In this document: piece after piece, positions 36,308-45,400 of the stretch
How positions within the stretch are numbered: position 1 is the first letter of the stretch
Layout of the letters: each line of letters begins with the position of its first letter
NCBI RefSeq assembly: GCF_900156825.1
Contig: NZ_FTOV01000005.1
Coordinates: 186,001-250,000 of the forward strand
DNA from: Chryseobacterium gambrini
GTDB lineage: Bacteria; Bacteroidota; Bacteroidia; Flavobacteriales; Weeksellaceae
Direction of reading: 5' to 3'
Length of the DNA: 64,000 nt
The notes under the pieces: generated by a model
Database searches by the model: none
What the model saw: the letters and a program-made list of their open reading frames with translations, nothing else
What the model was told of the DNA's origin: nothing
Translations under genes and position numbers: made by a program

Positions 36308-37447
36308 TTATGAATTAGTCGTTGCATAATCGTTCACTCTGTCTCTCCAGATGGAGTGATAATGCACTCCGCTGAGAACAATCCCGCCCTGTACGGAAAA
36401 TTCGATCCACACTTTTGGACCTGCAATTCTGAAGTAATCATTTTTTACCGTCATCGAAGTATTTCCGCTGTAATAAATGTAGGTATTGTCTAATTCTGAA
36501 GTGTAGGTTGCCAGAATAGAAGCTGCATTAGTATCGGAAACATCGTTTACATACGTTTTAATCACATTCAGTACCAGTGCTTTTTGAGTCGCATCCAAAG
36601 CAGAACACTGCAGCCCTGAAAAAGCAGTCGGGAAACTCCAGTTGGCATTAGGTCCGCAAACGAGATCCGTAAACGTTGTACTGGCTTTTGCAGTGGCAAG
36701 CTGCGTGGAAGAAAGTGCGCCAAGTAAAGCAACAATAGCATTTTTCTCCTGATCCATCGGGGCATACGTTGTAGAGTTAACCGCAAAAGACAACGGCTCT
36801 GTAGCGGTGAATAAAGGGGTTGCAGCCACCAAAGCACCATTGTTATAGGTATTGGCAATGGTTTTATGATGCCCTGTAAACATAATTTCGAATTTACCTG
36901 TTGCAGAAGGAGTTCCGAAGAAAGCCAGATAGAAGTTCCCTGAGCCATAGGTGCTTCCGCCGCCATTGGCATTGAGATAGTTATCGGCATACAGCAATTG
37001 CTGAATTTCATCATAGCCTTCATTAGCAGCGGTTCCGCTCATTTCTTTAATGATGGCTTTGGCGATACCTACCTGTGTTGCATTAAGATTTCCCAAAGGA
37101 ATTCCTTTTCTTGCAGACATCGCGGCAGGAAGATTAGACCATGTTTTGATGTTGGCATATGTATAATCCAACTGAAGGGCGGCAAGCTGTGAGGAAGTAA
37201 GCGTAGCTTTTAACTGTTCGGTAAGGCAGACGATTTTGGAAACGCCTGTTACGGAACCACAAGCCGTAACATCTGTAGCGGCTACGGATGCTGCTCCGGT
37301 TGTCCCCACTGCATTATCGGATGCGCCTCCTCCTGTAGTGCTCGTAGAATTACCAGAATCTGCAGAATCGCTGTCACCCGAACACGAAACGATAACCGTA
37401 CCCAGCGCAATACCCAGAATACTTACCATCGAAAGGATCTTTTTCAT
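36308..37447 (-). CDS. DUF3500 lipoprotein
   Basis: A 379-residue lipoprotein ('LGTVIVSCSGDSDSA', Cys22) with a low-complexity Ser/Gly/Thr tether, then a DUF3500 domain (about 75-375). It shares with its paralogue at 32551-33918 the blocks 'TWSNLPAAMSAR', 'GNFYLAFFGTPS', 'TGHHKTIANTY', 'LDNTYIYYSG' and 'YHSIWRDRVNDY', but has no sorting domain. Its position directly before the TonB receptor resembles that of a substrate-capturing surface lipoprotein feeding a receptor (inference by arrangement only). The regulator genes lie 105 bases upstream on the same strand. Confidence 0.8.
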   Translation of the reverse strand: MKKILSMVSILGIALGTVIVSCSGDSDSADSGNSTSTTGGGASDNAVGTTGAASVAATDVTACGSVTGVSKIVCLTEQLKATLTSSQLAALQLDYTYANIKTWSNLPAAMSARKGIPLGNLNATQVGIAKAIIKEMSGTAANEGYDEIQQLLYADNYLNANGGGSTYGSGNFYLAFFGTPSATGKFEIMFTGHHKTIANTYNNGALVAATPLFTATEPLSFAVNSTTYAPMDQEKNAIVALLGALSSTQLATAKASTTFTDLVCGPNANWSFPTAFSGLQCSALDATQKALVLNVIKTYVNDVSDTNAASILATYTSELDNTYIYYSGNTSMTVKNDYFRIAGPKVWIEFSVQGGIVLSGVHYHSIWRDRVNDYATTNS

Positions 37448-37552
37448 AATATGTTATTTTAAAATTCATTACAAAAAAAATCAATAATCCGATGGGTTTC
37501 AGGAAAGTGTGGTCAATGGTAAAATAGTTGTGGTGAAAATGTATGCATTGAA

Positions 37553-38230
37553 TTACAGCTTTTTAAGAAAATCTTCTTCATAGGTATTGCCTACGGGAAG
37601 CGCAATATCTTTTATATAGACTGTTTTGTTTCTGAAGGAAGTAATTTTCGATAAAGAAACAATACTGGAACGGTGGATTCTGCAAAAACTGTTCTCAGGA
37701 AGTTTTTCCAGCAGTTCTTTTATGGTTATTCTTACCAAAAGTGATTTTTGGTTTTCAAAGTAAAATTTCACATAGTTATCCTGTCCTTCAATATAAAGAA
37801 TCTCACTGAAAACAACTTTTACCAATCCGTAATCTACCCGAAAATAGATAAAACCTTCATCGTGGGCAGAGAGTAATCTTTTTTGCTCCGCCACTCTGTC
37901 GATTGCCATTTTAAAACGCTGAAAGCTAAACGGTTTCAGCAGATAATCGAAGGCGCCGATTTCGTAGCTTTCTACGGCATATTCTTTATAAGCCGTTGTG
38001 AAGATCACCAAGGTTTCCTGAGGAAGTGTTTTATAAAAATCGATTCCTGAAGTTGCGGGCATATTAATGTCCAGAAAAAGTAAATCGACAGGGTTGTTTT
38101 CCAGAAAATATCTTGCCTCGCTGGTTTTGAGGAAGGTCTTTTTTAAATCAACAGTCTCAATATTCGCGCAAAATGCTTCTATGATCTCTAAGGATGGCAA
38201 TTCATCGTCCAGTGCAATTGCTGTAATCAT
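37553..38230 (-). CDS. LytTR-family response regulator
   Basis: A 225-residue protein with a CheY-like receiver ('LLFLDINMP', phosphoacceptor Asp54; 'TTAYKEYAVESYEIGAFDYLLK' region cut across alpha4-beta5) and a C-terminal LytTR DNA-binding domain ('FCRIHRSSIVSLSKI'). LytTR regulators usually bind direct repeats near promoters. The start overlaps the kinase stop by 4 bases, the usual translational coupling of this pair. The adjacent downstream gene is the DUF3500 lipoprotein 105 bases away, making that module the probable target (inference). Confidence 0.88.
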   Translation of the reverse strand: MITAIALDDELPSLEIIEAFCANIETVDLKKTFLKTSEARYFLENNPVDLLFLDINMPATSGIDFYKTLPQETLVIFTTAYKEYAVESYEIGAFDYLLKPFSFQRFKMAIDRVAEQKRLLSAHDEGFIYFRVDYGLVKVVFSEILYIEGQDNYVKFYFENQKSLLVRITIKELLEKLPENSFCRIHRSSIVSLSKITSFRNKTVYIKDIALPVGNTYEEDFLKKL

Positions 38231-39258
38231 ATCAAATTAATTTTCAGGTTTACAACAAATGCTTTTGGATCTTCTTTTATTTCCAGCGTGTGTTTCTGAG
38301 GATAATAAAGCATCAGTCTTTCTTTTGTATTCTTAATTCCGATATTGCTGGACTCTATATTTTTAGTGGTTACGATTCTGTTGAAAACCGTAAAATTCAA
38401 TTCATTTTCCTTTATAGAGATTCCAATTTTTATTTCAGAATTTTCATCCGGATTTACGCCATATTTGAAGGCATTTTCCACAAAAGTGAACAAGATGAGG
38501 GGAGCAATTTTTTTATTATAAAAATTCCCTTCTTTTTCAAATTCGATTATAACGGAATTTCTTAATCTTGATTTCTGTAGTTCGATATAATTGCTGATGT
38601 ATTGGATTTCTTTTTCCAGCAATACTTCATTTTGATAGGAATCCTGTAATAAATACCGCATAAAATCTGAAAAAACCAAGACCGTATCTGCCGTTTTATC
38701 ATCTTTTTTTATGGCGGAAGCATAGATGCTGTTGAGCGTATTAAACAAAAAATGGGGATGAATCTGTAACTTGAGATGAGAAAGTTCTGCCTGCAATTTT
38801 TCGTTTTTTATTTTTTGATTCTGCATTTTCTCGAACCAGAATGTGGAAAAAAACACGGTTCCTCCAAACAGGAATACCAAATGATCCACATCTGAAAAAA
38901 ACATCTGGATTTTATGAAAAATTGTCTGATCATGGGATCTCGGATGGAAAGGCAGCTCCGGAAAATCCGGAGGAAGGTGGGAGCCGAAAAGCATCCAGGG
39001 CAGAAGCAGAACAACCAACAGTCCGCCAAAAACGGAAAACCCGTATTGCAGATACTTCTTCTGAAATAAAAGTCGCGGGATGAGGTAAGTATAATTGATG
39101 TAAAAAAAGATGAGGATAAGCAAATTGCCCAATATATTTTCTGATAATTCCTTAAAATAATGCGGCTCTGAGCTCTCCATTGGAAACGCAGGAAATACAA
39201 CGGGCTGTAACAGAAAAATCAGTACCCCTATAAAAATAAATACTTTTCTTTTGCTCAT
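38227..39258 (-). CDS. LytS/YehU-type sensor histidine kinase
   Basis: A 343-residue protein with four N-terminal membrane helices (about 5-25, 40-60, 70-92, 122-142), then a His_kinase domain ('QIHPHFLFNTLNS', phosphoacceptor His169) and a HATPase_c domain (about 235-340) with 'NAFKYG' and 'NIGIKNTKERL' ATP-binding motifs. No large extracellular sensor domain is present, so the signal may be sensed in the membrane or through a partner. It is the first gene of a likely coupled pair with the LytTR regulator. The start ATG is close behind a candidate -7 box. Confidence 0.87.
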   Translation of the reverse strand: MSKRKVFIFIGVLIFLLQPVVFPAFPMESSEPHYFKELSENILGNLLILIFFYINYTYLIPRLLFQKKYLQYGFSVFGGLLVVLLLPWMLFGSHLPPDFPELPFHPRSHDQTIFHKIQMFFSDVDHLVFLFGGTVFFSTFWFEKMQNQKIKNEKLQAELSHLKLQIHPHFLFNTLNSIYASAIKKDDKTADTVLVFSDFMRYLLQDSYQNEVLLEKEIQYISNYIELQKSRLRNSVIIEFEKEGNFYNKKIAPLILFTFVENAFKYGVNPDENSEIKIGISIKENELNFTVFNRIVTTKNIESSNIGIKNTKERLMLYYPQKHTLEIKEDPKAFVVNLKINLI

Positions 39259-39268
39259 ACTTATTCTG

Positions 39269-39276
39269 CAAAATTA
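39269..39276 (-). promoter_or_regulatory. Putative -7 box (TAATTTTG) of the LytS/LytTR pair
   Basis: On the minus strand TAATTTTG matches TAnnTTTG. A TTG lies 15 bases upstream, somewhat closer than the usual -33 spacing. The start codon at 39258 is 10 bases downstream. Confidence 0.4.
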
Positions 39277-39358
39277 TTGTTTTTGTAATTGCAAAAAGAA
39301 AAATGTTGTGAAGAGGGATATTTTTGGGGTGAATGTTTATTCAATAGGATTTCAAAAA

Positions 39359-39382
39359 GTGGCTTCGGCTCCGCTCAGCCAC
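39359..39382. repeat. REP-like palindrome, GTGGCT...AGCCAC
   Basis: A 6-base stem with a TTCGGCTCCGCTC-type loop. A 23-base identical copy, without the last arm base, occurs at 39549-39571, and the loop resembles that of the hairpin at 9911-9960. Confidence 0.7.
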
Positions 39383-39492
39383 CTTCGTTTTACGTTCAGC
39401 CATCTGTTTATATGCTCTATCACCTTAGTTTTACGTTCAGTCATCTGGTTATATGCTCAGTCACCTTAGTTTTATATTCAGCCATCTGTTTA
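39380..39492. repeat. 41-bp tandem repeat, about 2.7 copies
   Basis: Units at 39380-39420 and 39421-39461 and a partial unit from 39462. Each begins CACCTT(A/C)GTTTTA and contains TTCAG(C/T)CATCTG. Half-units of about 20 bases repeat the (T/C)TCAG(C/T)CA(T/C)CT core of the neighbouring palindrome, so the array may derive from it. No protein frame is credible. Confidence 0.75.
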
Positions 39493-39547
39493 TTCTCCTT
39501 TTCAAAATATTCTTAACTTTTAGTACTAAAAAAATCAAAATACAACA

Positions 39548-39572
39548 GGTGGCTTCGGCTCCGCTCAGCCAT
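39548..39572. repeat. REP-like palindrome, second copy
   Basis: Shares 23 identical bases with 39359-39381, beginning GTGGCTTCGG and ending GCTCAGCCA. It lies between the 41-bp tandem repeat and the DUF6266 remnant. Confidence 0.7.
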
Positions 39573-39598
39573 CTTTTGTGTTTCAGAAATAATCTTAG

Positions 39599-39727
39599 TT
39601 AATTATCAAATTCCAAGCTATGTTGTCTCCGGCTTCTCATAATGTCCTAGCCACGGCAGTTCGCGCCTGCAACCACCCCTACTTTTCCTGAAAATCCTCC
39701 GAGGATTTCTTTTGTTATTCGTGCCAT
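39599..39727 (-). pseudogene. DUF6266 N-terminal remnant
   Basis: From an ATG at 39727 the minus strand reads 'MARITKEILGGFSGKVGVV', then 'AGANCRG', a TAG stop, 'DIMRSRRQHSLE' and a second stop at 39599-39601. The pattern 'ILGGFSGKVG.VVG..WRG.DI.RSRP' is the conserved start of the DUF6266 family, which is usually about 210 residues and is common in Chryseobacterium and Pedobacter. The in-frame stop and the missing remainder mark it as a decayed copy. Upstream (39728-40004) is GC-richer sequence with repeated TGACCGGTTT and CTTCGGATC words and no gene. Confidence 0.7.
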
Positions 39728-39800
39728 TTTGTGCATTTTTATTGGTTAACAGAACGAAGGTATTACAGAATTTTCCCATTTCAGGCATCTGTGAAAAAGA

Positions 39801-39830
39801 TGACCGGTTTTGACTGCTTTTGACCGGTTT
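39801..39830. repeat. Direct repeat TGACCGGTTT, spaced 20 bases
   Basis: Identical 10-base words at 39801-39810 and 39821-39830, upstream of the DUF6266 remnant. CTTCGGATC also repeats nearby. These may be leftovers of the regulatory region of the lost gene. Confidence 0.5.
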
Positions 39831-40029
39831 GAAAACCCATTTCTTCGGATCATGTTCGGGTCTTCTTCGGATCGGCTTCGGAAAAATGGGATTTTTTCCG
39901 AAGAAAGACCGAACAACAGTCGAAGGATTTCGGGAGAATTCTGAGTGGTTTTTGATTGGGGAATGATAATTTAGGTTAAAAAACATGACCGTTTTTGTAA
40001 TCAAAAAACTAAATCTTGAAATAAAAAAG

Positions 40030-40059
40030 AGTCCGTCTCACAACTATTGAAAACGGACT
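40030..40059. terminator. Bidirectional-looking terminator
   Basis: Stem AGTCCGT/ACGGACT with a 16-base loop, flanked by an A-run on the left and a T-run on the right, so it can work on either strand. It lies downstream of the HTH gene at 40324-40650. Confidence 0.65.
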
Positions 40060-40152
40060 TTTTTTATGTTTTTTCTCGACCTTATGATGGAGAATGGTTT
40101 TCGTACAGTGAATCTCAAACCATATCATAGAGTTATGATACAAACTCTTTTT

Positions 40153-40175
40153 ATGTGGTTTCACCCGGGTTCGAA
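40153..40175 (-). other. tRNA 3'-end-like fragment (candidate attachment site)
   Basis: On the minus strand the order is TTCGAAC (T-loop), CCGGG (3' T-stem), TGAAACC (3' acceptor strand), A and CA. The 5' part of a tRNA is absent. It matches 18 of 23 positions of the fragment at 52979-53001, all differences being transitions, and both have the same orientation. Such fragments mark the far ends of elements integrated into tRNA genes. Confidence 0.4.
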
Positions 40176-40323
40176 TCAGAGACACTGAGATTATTAATTT
40201 CCACCTCTAACTAACTGATCTAAAAACACTTATGGAACACTATTAATATCACTCATTTATAAAGAAACAGAATAATCTCAATGATATCATGATTTTATAT
40301 TCCGGTTACTCTTTCAATTACCA

Positions 40324-40650
40324 TTAATTAATAAAAATCTTCCTCCATTTGGCAATTGTATTACGGCTTAGATTAAAATGTTTTGCAAGAGCAACATTGT
40401 TGTAATGATTCTTCTTCTGATAATCTAAAATTTTCAGTATGGTCTCTTTATCATAAGATTTATGTTTCTGATTGAGTCTGTTTATGTTGTCATCACCCTT
40501 ACCAAATATAATTTTATTAATTCTTATTACATCTAATACCGTTAAGTGATTCTGTAAAAGCGGTAAAATCTCTTCTTTTCTTTTTATAAATTTTTTCTCT
40601 ACAATGTCTCTGAAAATTTTGTTATAATCAGGCTGTTCAAATTTTCCCAT
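40324..40650 (-). CDS. Small helix-turn-helix protein, transposase-like
   Basis: A 108-residue protein. The N-terminal half ('YNKIFRDIVEKKFIKRKEE') has no recognised domain. The C-terminal half is a helix-turn-helix of the transposase/resolvase type ('ALAKHFNLSRNTIAKWRKIF'). Similar short proteins are multicopy in Chryseobacterium genomes and are often named as transposase-related, although no DDE catalytic domain is present. It may be a stand-alone regulator. It lies near the HTH protein at 40743-41174, which has a similar C-terminal plan. Confidence 0.65.
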   Translation of the reverse strand: MGKFEQPDYNKIFRDIVEKKFIKRKEEILPLLQNHLTVLDVIRINKIIFGKGDDNINRLNQKHKSYDKETILKILDYQKKNHYNNVALAKHFNLSRNTIAKWRKIFIN

Positions 40651-40742
40651 TTACAATATAGTTAAGATTATATTAATTATTTATATTCTAAATTAATGCA
40701 GTTTTTGGTTATTTACTTTCATTATACATTTCTGTCTGAATA

Positions 40743-41174
40743 TTACATCTGAGAATACTTATTAATCCACTTATAAAGCGTATTTTTAGGAATTCTATAT
40801 TCGTCAATTATTTCTTTTTTATCCTTCTCTCCTTTTTCAATTAATTCCAGAATAAATTCTATTATTTCTTTCGTATAGATATTCTTACGAAATTGAGGAA
40901 GAGTTGAATTTTTACTATTTTTTGAAACACTACTTTGTGGAGGGGAATAAAGAATCAAATGTTGAGTATATATTCTGAAAAAATCAAACTTTAATAATTT
41001 ACTCCATTTGAGAAGCAAATCGGTTTCCAGATTTTCGGAAGCATACATCATTTGTATTTTTTCCTCATCACAATCAAAAAAATTACAAATTCTGTCTAGC
41101 GTTATATCTTCATGCTCCAAAACTTTACTTTTTATGAGATGTCCTATGTGTATATTTTTAAAATTAAATTTCAT
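40743..41174 (-). CDS. HTH protein with XRE-like N-terminus and transposase-type C-terminus
   Basis: A 143-residue protein. The N-terminal part ('HIGHLIKSKVLEHEDITLDR') resembles an XRE-like helix-turn-helix. 'LLLKWSKLLKFDFFRIYTQH' and 'LILYSPP' form a motif strongly conserved in a Chryseobacterium family. The C-terminal 'KKEIIDEYRIPKNTLYKWI' is a transposase-type helix-turn-helix. No catalytic domain is seen. The role is unknown; DNA binding is the only supported activity. Gene density is low around it (352 bases upstream without a gene), as often seen for this mobile or accessory family. Confidence 0.65.
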   Translation of the reverse strand: MKFNFKNIHIGHLIKSKVLEHEDITLDRICNFFDCDEEKIQMMYASENLETDLLLKWSKLLKFDFFRIYTQHLILYSPPQSSVSKNSKNSTLPQFRKNIYTKEIIEFILELIEKGEKDKKEIIDEYRIPKNTLYKWINKYSQM

Positions 41175-41528
41175 TTTTTAATCATTGTTTTTTGATAAAA
41201 AGCTTTCGTTTCTATTCTCACTTTTATTTTACCATCAAATGTTGTGATCGACACTATTCCCTTTCGAAATAACAACATTCTCATTCAAAATAAATTGTAT
41301 TGATCTATCTCAGTAACAATAACTGATATACTTCATTGTAATTTTTGATCCTACAGTTTATTCTTTTTAAAATGAATTTCAAACTTTTGAACGCCAATAC
41401 TGATTTCCTATATCTGAATATAGCATTTAATAAATTCTATTTAAAAACAGTATGGATATCTATGTGTAAAATCCATCATTCTCTTTTCATATCATACCTT
41501 TCAAGCTGTATCATAAGAATAAAAAAAC
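41175..41528. other. 354-base AT-rich region without a recognised feature
   Basis: Only short spurious frames. No tRNA, strong hairpin or exact promoter box was seen. Confidence 0.5.
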
Positions 41529-41735
41529 TTAAAACTTCCAGTATCTAATAATGATTTTAAGATCAACAACCAGATCCTTCTGAAAATACAGATACAATAT
41601 TGCCTGTTTGCCCCACCAGGTTGTATACAGTTCATAGCTCCAATGATCCGCCGGAAAAAAATTAAATTCCTGTCCCAGAATGGAAATGACTTCCTGTTTG
41701 GTTTTTCCTATGAGATATTTATATTTTTCAGACAT
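41529..41735 (-). CDS. Small conserved-type hypothetical protein
   Basis: A 68-residue protein without signal peptide. 'IGKTKQEVISILGQEFNFF' at the N-terminus followed by beta strands ('YELYTTWWGKQAILYLYF', 'DLKIIIRYW') recalls the SmpA/OmlA-like beta-lactamase-inhibitor fold found in many short Flavobacteriia proteins. The composition is protein-like and the ATG at 41735 is the only start. Function unknown; it stands alone before the secreted-protein pair. Confidence 0.55.
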   Translation of the reverse strand: MSEKYKYLIGKTKQEVISILGQEFNFFPADHWSYELYTTWWGKQAILYLYFQKDLVVDLKIIIRYWKF

Positions 41736-41803
41736 ATGGAGGTTGCAATGTTGGAAATGAACAGCTTAAAAAGTAAAAATTTTAAACCGTTCATTTTTCT
41801 ATA

Positions 41804-42382
41804 TTAAGGTTTCCAGAATGTCCACTTCTGTCCATTAAACACCACCAAACGGTGCTTGTCTGCAGTCGCTCCTTTCAGAAAAACCATCATTCCGGGCGAC
41901 GGATTCTTGATGTTGGTATAATTGGTAACTATAGGAAGAACCATGGCTTTGTTTCCTGAATCCAAAACCAGAACACCGTCCGTTGTTGTGGCAGAATTTC
42001 CGATCACTGCTTTTGCTCCGGCTTTGTCTGCCAGTGGAGCCGCCTGAGGATTTTTCACTACCGTTTCTAACGCTGTGCTGTAGCCTGATTGTACACTGAG
42101 ATCTGTCCAGCCCGTATTCTCATTTTTTACTTTAACTTTATATTCCGATGATGCAGACACATCAAAAATAAAAGTACCGCCTTTAGCATTATTGGCTCCT
42201 GCAGGAACCGTTTCTACATAAGGGAGAACAATTCCTTTGTTATTCGTATCCCCGAATTCCAGTAAAACGGAAGCACTGCTTAAATCGTAATTGGTAGGAT
42301 TAATTGTTTTCTCCCCGATTCTTACCTGAGAAAATGATAAAACCGAGGTGTATATTCCAATAAGTATGATTATTTTTTTCAT
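41804..42382 (-). CDS. Secreted protein with C-terminal 'GMMVF...NG..W' module
   Basis: The ATG at 42382 gives a 192-residue protein with a clear signal peptide ('YTSVLSFSQVRIG'). The body is beta-rich. The C-terminus ('MVLPIVTNY', 'PSPGMMVF', 'VFNGQKWTFW') matches the end of the much larger surface protein encoded directly upstream ('[19 protein letters not shown]'). It is related to the Bacteroidota module usually seen as 'KGFLPPRMT...PATGLMVYNT...YNG..W'. The two genes are separated by 71 bases and probably act together at the cell surface. An in-frame extension to 42433 lacks a signal peptide at its start and is less likely. Confidence 0.65.
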   Translation of the reverse strand: MKKIIILIGIYTSVLSFSQVRIGEKTINPTNYDLSSASVLLEFGDTNNKGIVLPYVETVPAGANNAKGGTFIFDVSASSEYKVKVKNENTGWTDLSVQSGYSTALETVVKNPQAAPLADKAGAKAVIGNSATTTDGVLVLDSGNKAMVLPIVTNYTNIKNPSPGMMVFLKGATADKHRLVVFNGQKWTFWKP

Positions 42383-42453
42383 TGTTTTATATTTATATTT
42401 AATAACACAATGGGCATGGTCAATAAACACCATTACCCAATGGTATTAAAATG

Positions 42454-45400
42454 TTATGGACAAGTCTGTGTATTAAAACATTTCCAGCCTTCACCGGATC
42501 CGGATCCTGTATAGATTTTCAGGCATCCTTTGCCCGAATTTTCATCCGTATCAAACACCATCATTCCCACAACAGGAATAGCAATACTTCCTTCAGGATT
42601 AGAATTTCTGGTAATCACGAAACCTTTCGTTTTGGATTCTAATACGGTATAAGCCGAATTTCTCAGCATCGGCCAGTTTCCGTTGCCTGCTCCTGCTCTT
42701 CCTAATAGGGTAATCCCATGTTTTACCGGAACTGAACTGCCTGTATCGGTAGGAGATTCATAGCAAACCGCCAGATTGATTCCGAAATCAATACCATCCA
42801 AATCAACATTGGTTACAACTACCGTAGTGATTCCATCTGTAGGAGTGCTGTCTGTAGATGTAACATTAACATAGTTTGGCGGCAATGAAGATGAAACAGG
42901 GGCCGTTACTCCCACTGTCTGCAGTGCGTTTGTAAGTATTATGGTATAGGTTCCTGCGATTACATTGCTGAAACTGTATATTCCGGTTGCTGTACTTACC
43001 ATTTGGGAATTTACAATGATCCCGTTTGGATCTACCAGATTTGCATATACATTACCCGCAGTATAAGGTACTCCGCTTGGTATTCCTCCATCCGTATCGG
43101 TATAAAGTTTTCCACGGACAATCTGCTTGGTAAAGTTATTGGTTCCAGAGAAGTCACAGCCAAAGTTAACTGACGCATAACGATTTGCAAGATTTGAACT
43201 GATGCTTCCGGTTCCTCCTCCATTAATTACAATCTCATTATCTAATTTAAAGCTAAACTCATTGGTATAACCGTAATTTCCATAAGCAGAATACTGAGGA
43301 TCTACTCCTATACCCGGTTGTGAAGTTCCATTAGATTTCACAACATTTCCTGTAACAATCTGTGTTGTAGGGGTACTCGTTAAAATCTGAGCCGGAAGCG
43401 GAGATAAAAACTCTACACTTTCAATCACATTTATTGTTGAAGACAGCGATCCGTCATTATCCAGTACCTGCACAATAGACGGTACACTGTAAGGTGTATT
43501 CGTTCCTGCTTTGTATATTGTAACTTTCCAGGTTGAAGACTGGTGATAAGTTCCATTCGGAATGTTATTTATATTTCCTGTAGTACTTCTTATAAAACCA
43601 GGCTGAAAATTATTTTCAATACCTGCAGTAGATTGGGGAACATCAAAAACAAAATTATAATTCGATTGTAATAAAGATGACCCATAATCCAACGCTGTAA
43701 GTTCAAACACAACGTCTGCTTGCTGGCTCACTCCCGTTCCTCCAATAGCATTACTGTATTTATATTTTGCGCCTACCGTATTTGCCGTACCGGAAATCAA
43801 AACTCCTCCGGATAAATTTAACTTAGTTGCCGTACTTCCCATACATTCATTCTGTACTACAGGTGCTGTAGTTGCCGAAGATGTATTGTTGCCAGAAACA
43901 GGATCTGATACATTTCCACTAACAGTAGCTGTATTCAGATACGTTCCTGTAGAATTTGCTAAAGCCGTTATGTTGAGAGTACTTGCTGCTCCGTTGGCTA
44001 AATTTCCAATTGCCCAAATCCCTGTTGCCGGAGTATAAGAACCTGAGGTTGCTGTAGAACTCTGATAGGTATAACCGCTAGGCAAGAGATCTGTTACGGA
44101 AACCCCGGCAGCATTATCCGGACCGTTATTGGTGACCACCAAACTAAATTGTACAGGGCTGCCTACATTTGGTGTGGCATTATTAACAGTTTTCACAATT
44201 GACAAATCAGCTACAGGGTCAATGATGGTATAAGTTGCAGATACAATACTCTGGAAACATCCCGCAGCTGGTGCTATTAATACATTTCCAGTAGAATTCT
44301 GTATAGAAAACTGAATCGTTTCATTAGATTCTGCTATATTATCCTGATTGATCTGAATATAAGGCGCTAAACTAATAGCAGTTGCATCTGTTCCATCATA
44401 ATTTCCTGCAGGTATTGTTACTGTAATTAATCCTGTTGCAGGTATTGTAGTATAATCTACTCCTCTGGTGGCTGTACCTCCGGTTATATTAATCTGAATG
44501 GTCTGTGCTGTGCTAACACTCCCATTGATGGTTAATTTTGGAAGATTAGCACTCGGTATTGTTTCCAGACCGCTGCTGGACGCGGTTGATAAATTGGCAA
44601 TACTGTTGAGAGAGGTTATTTTAACATCATCAATAAAGTTACCTGACCCAATATCTCCACTTGCAGAACTTTTGGAATAATATCCAAAAATAATTGTTTT
44701 TGAAACTCCCGAAGTATTGTTCCAAGTTCCGGTATATCTCGTCCATCCGTTCGCATCTGTTGTACTTTTTGTTAATCCCGTATTAATAGTGCTACTCCCC
44801 GTTAATACAAAAGAATGGGTTCCACCTTGTCCATTATTGTCTGAAAACTCAGCCACATTTTGATCATCTATACGCAGCCCCATGGTATCTACTCCATCTC
44901 TTCCTCTGTGAAGAAAAGACCATGTAAAGCTTTCTCCCGGCAACACACAAATGGGCTCTTGCTCCAGCATACCACTAGTAAATGCATTTAATTCTGCCCA
45001 TGCGTTTCCCTCAGAAGCAAGGACAGGAATTCCCCCACCTATTTGACCACTAGTCCAGTACTCAATTAAACTTCCCTGTGTGGGAATTACCGGAGTCCTA
45101 TTGCCGTTCATTGCTACCGCCTCCGTAGTACTCCATCCTCTTACATCGCCTTCTCTCGGAAGACCTGCATAATCTAATTCAAATCCTCCATTCACAAAAG
45201 TTCTAACAGCTGGTGTAATAGATCCATACACCTGCAATTCTGTAAATTCAAGATTGTTATCCTGTAAGTTAAGAATTAATACATACCTTGCTTTGTGCTT
45301 ACCCACGTGCATATTGATTTGTCCACCAGGAAAAGCAGGTCCTCTTTTAGAATTGTCTACCGCGGGAACCGGACCGCCTCCAAACACGGTGTTGGAATCC

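Noticed and set aside
39618..40004. 128-residue minus-strand open frame over the DUF6266 remnant and its upstream region
   Set aside because: Its composition (Lys/Arg/Asn/Pro-rich) is not protein-like, and part of it is the wrong frame of the DUF6266 remnant, which explains the sequence better.
40324..41174. Insertion sequence encoded by the two HTH proteins
   Set aside because: No DDE or other catalytic domain and no terminal inverted repeats or target duplication could be found around them.
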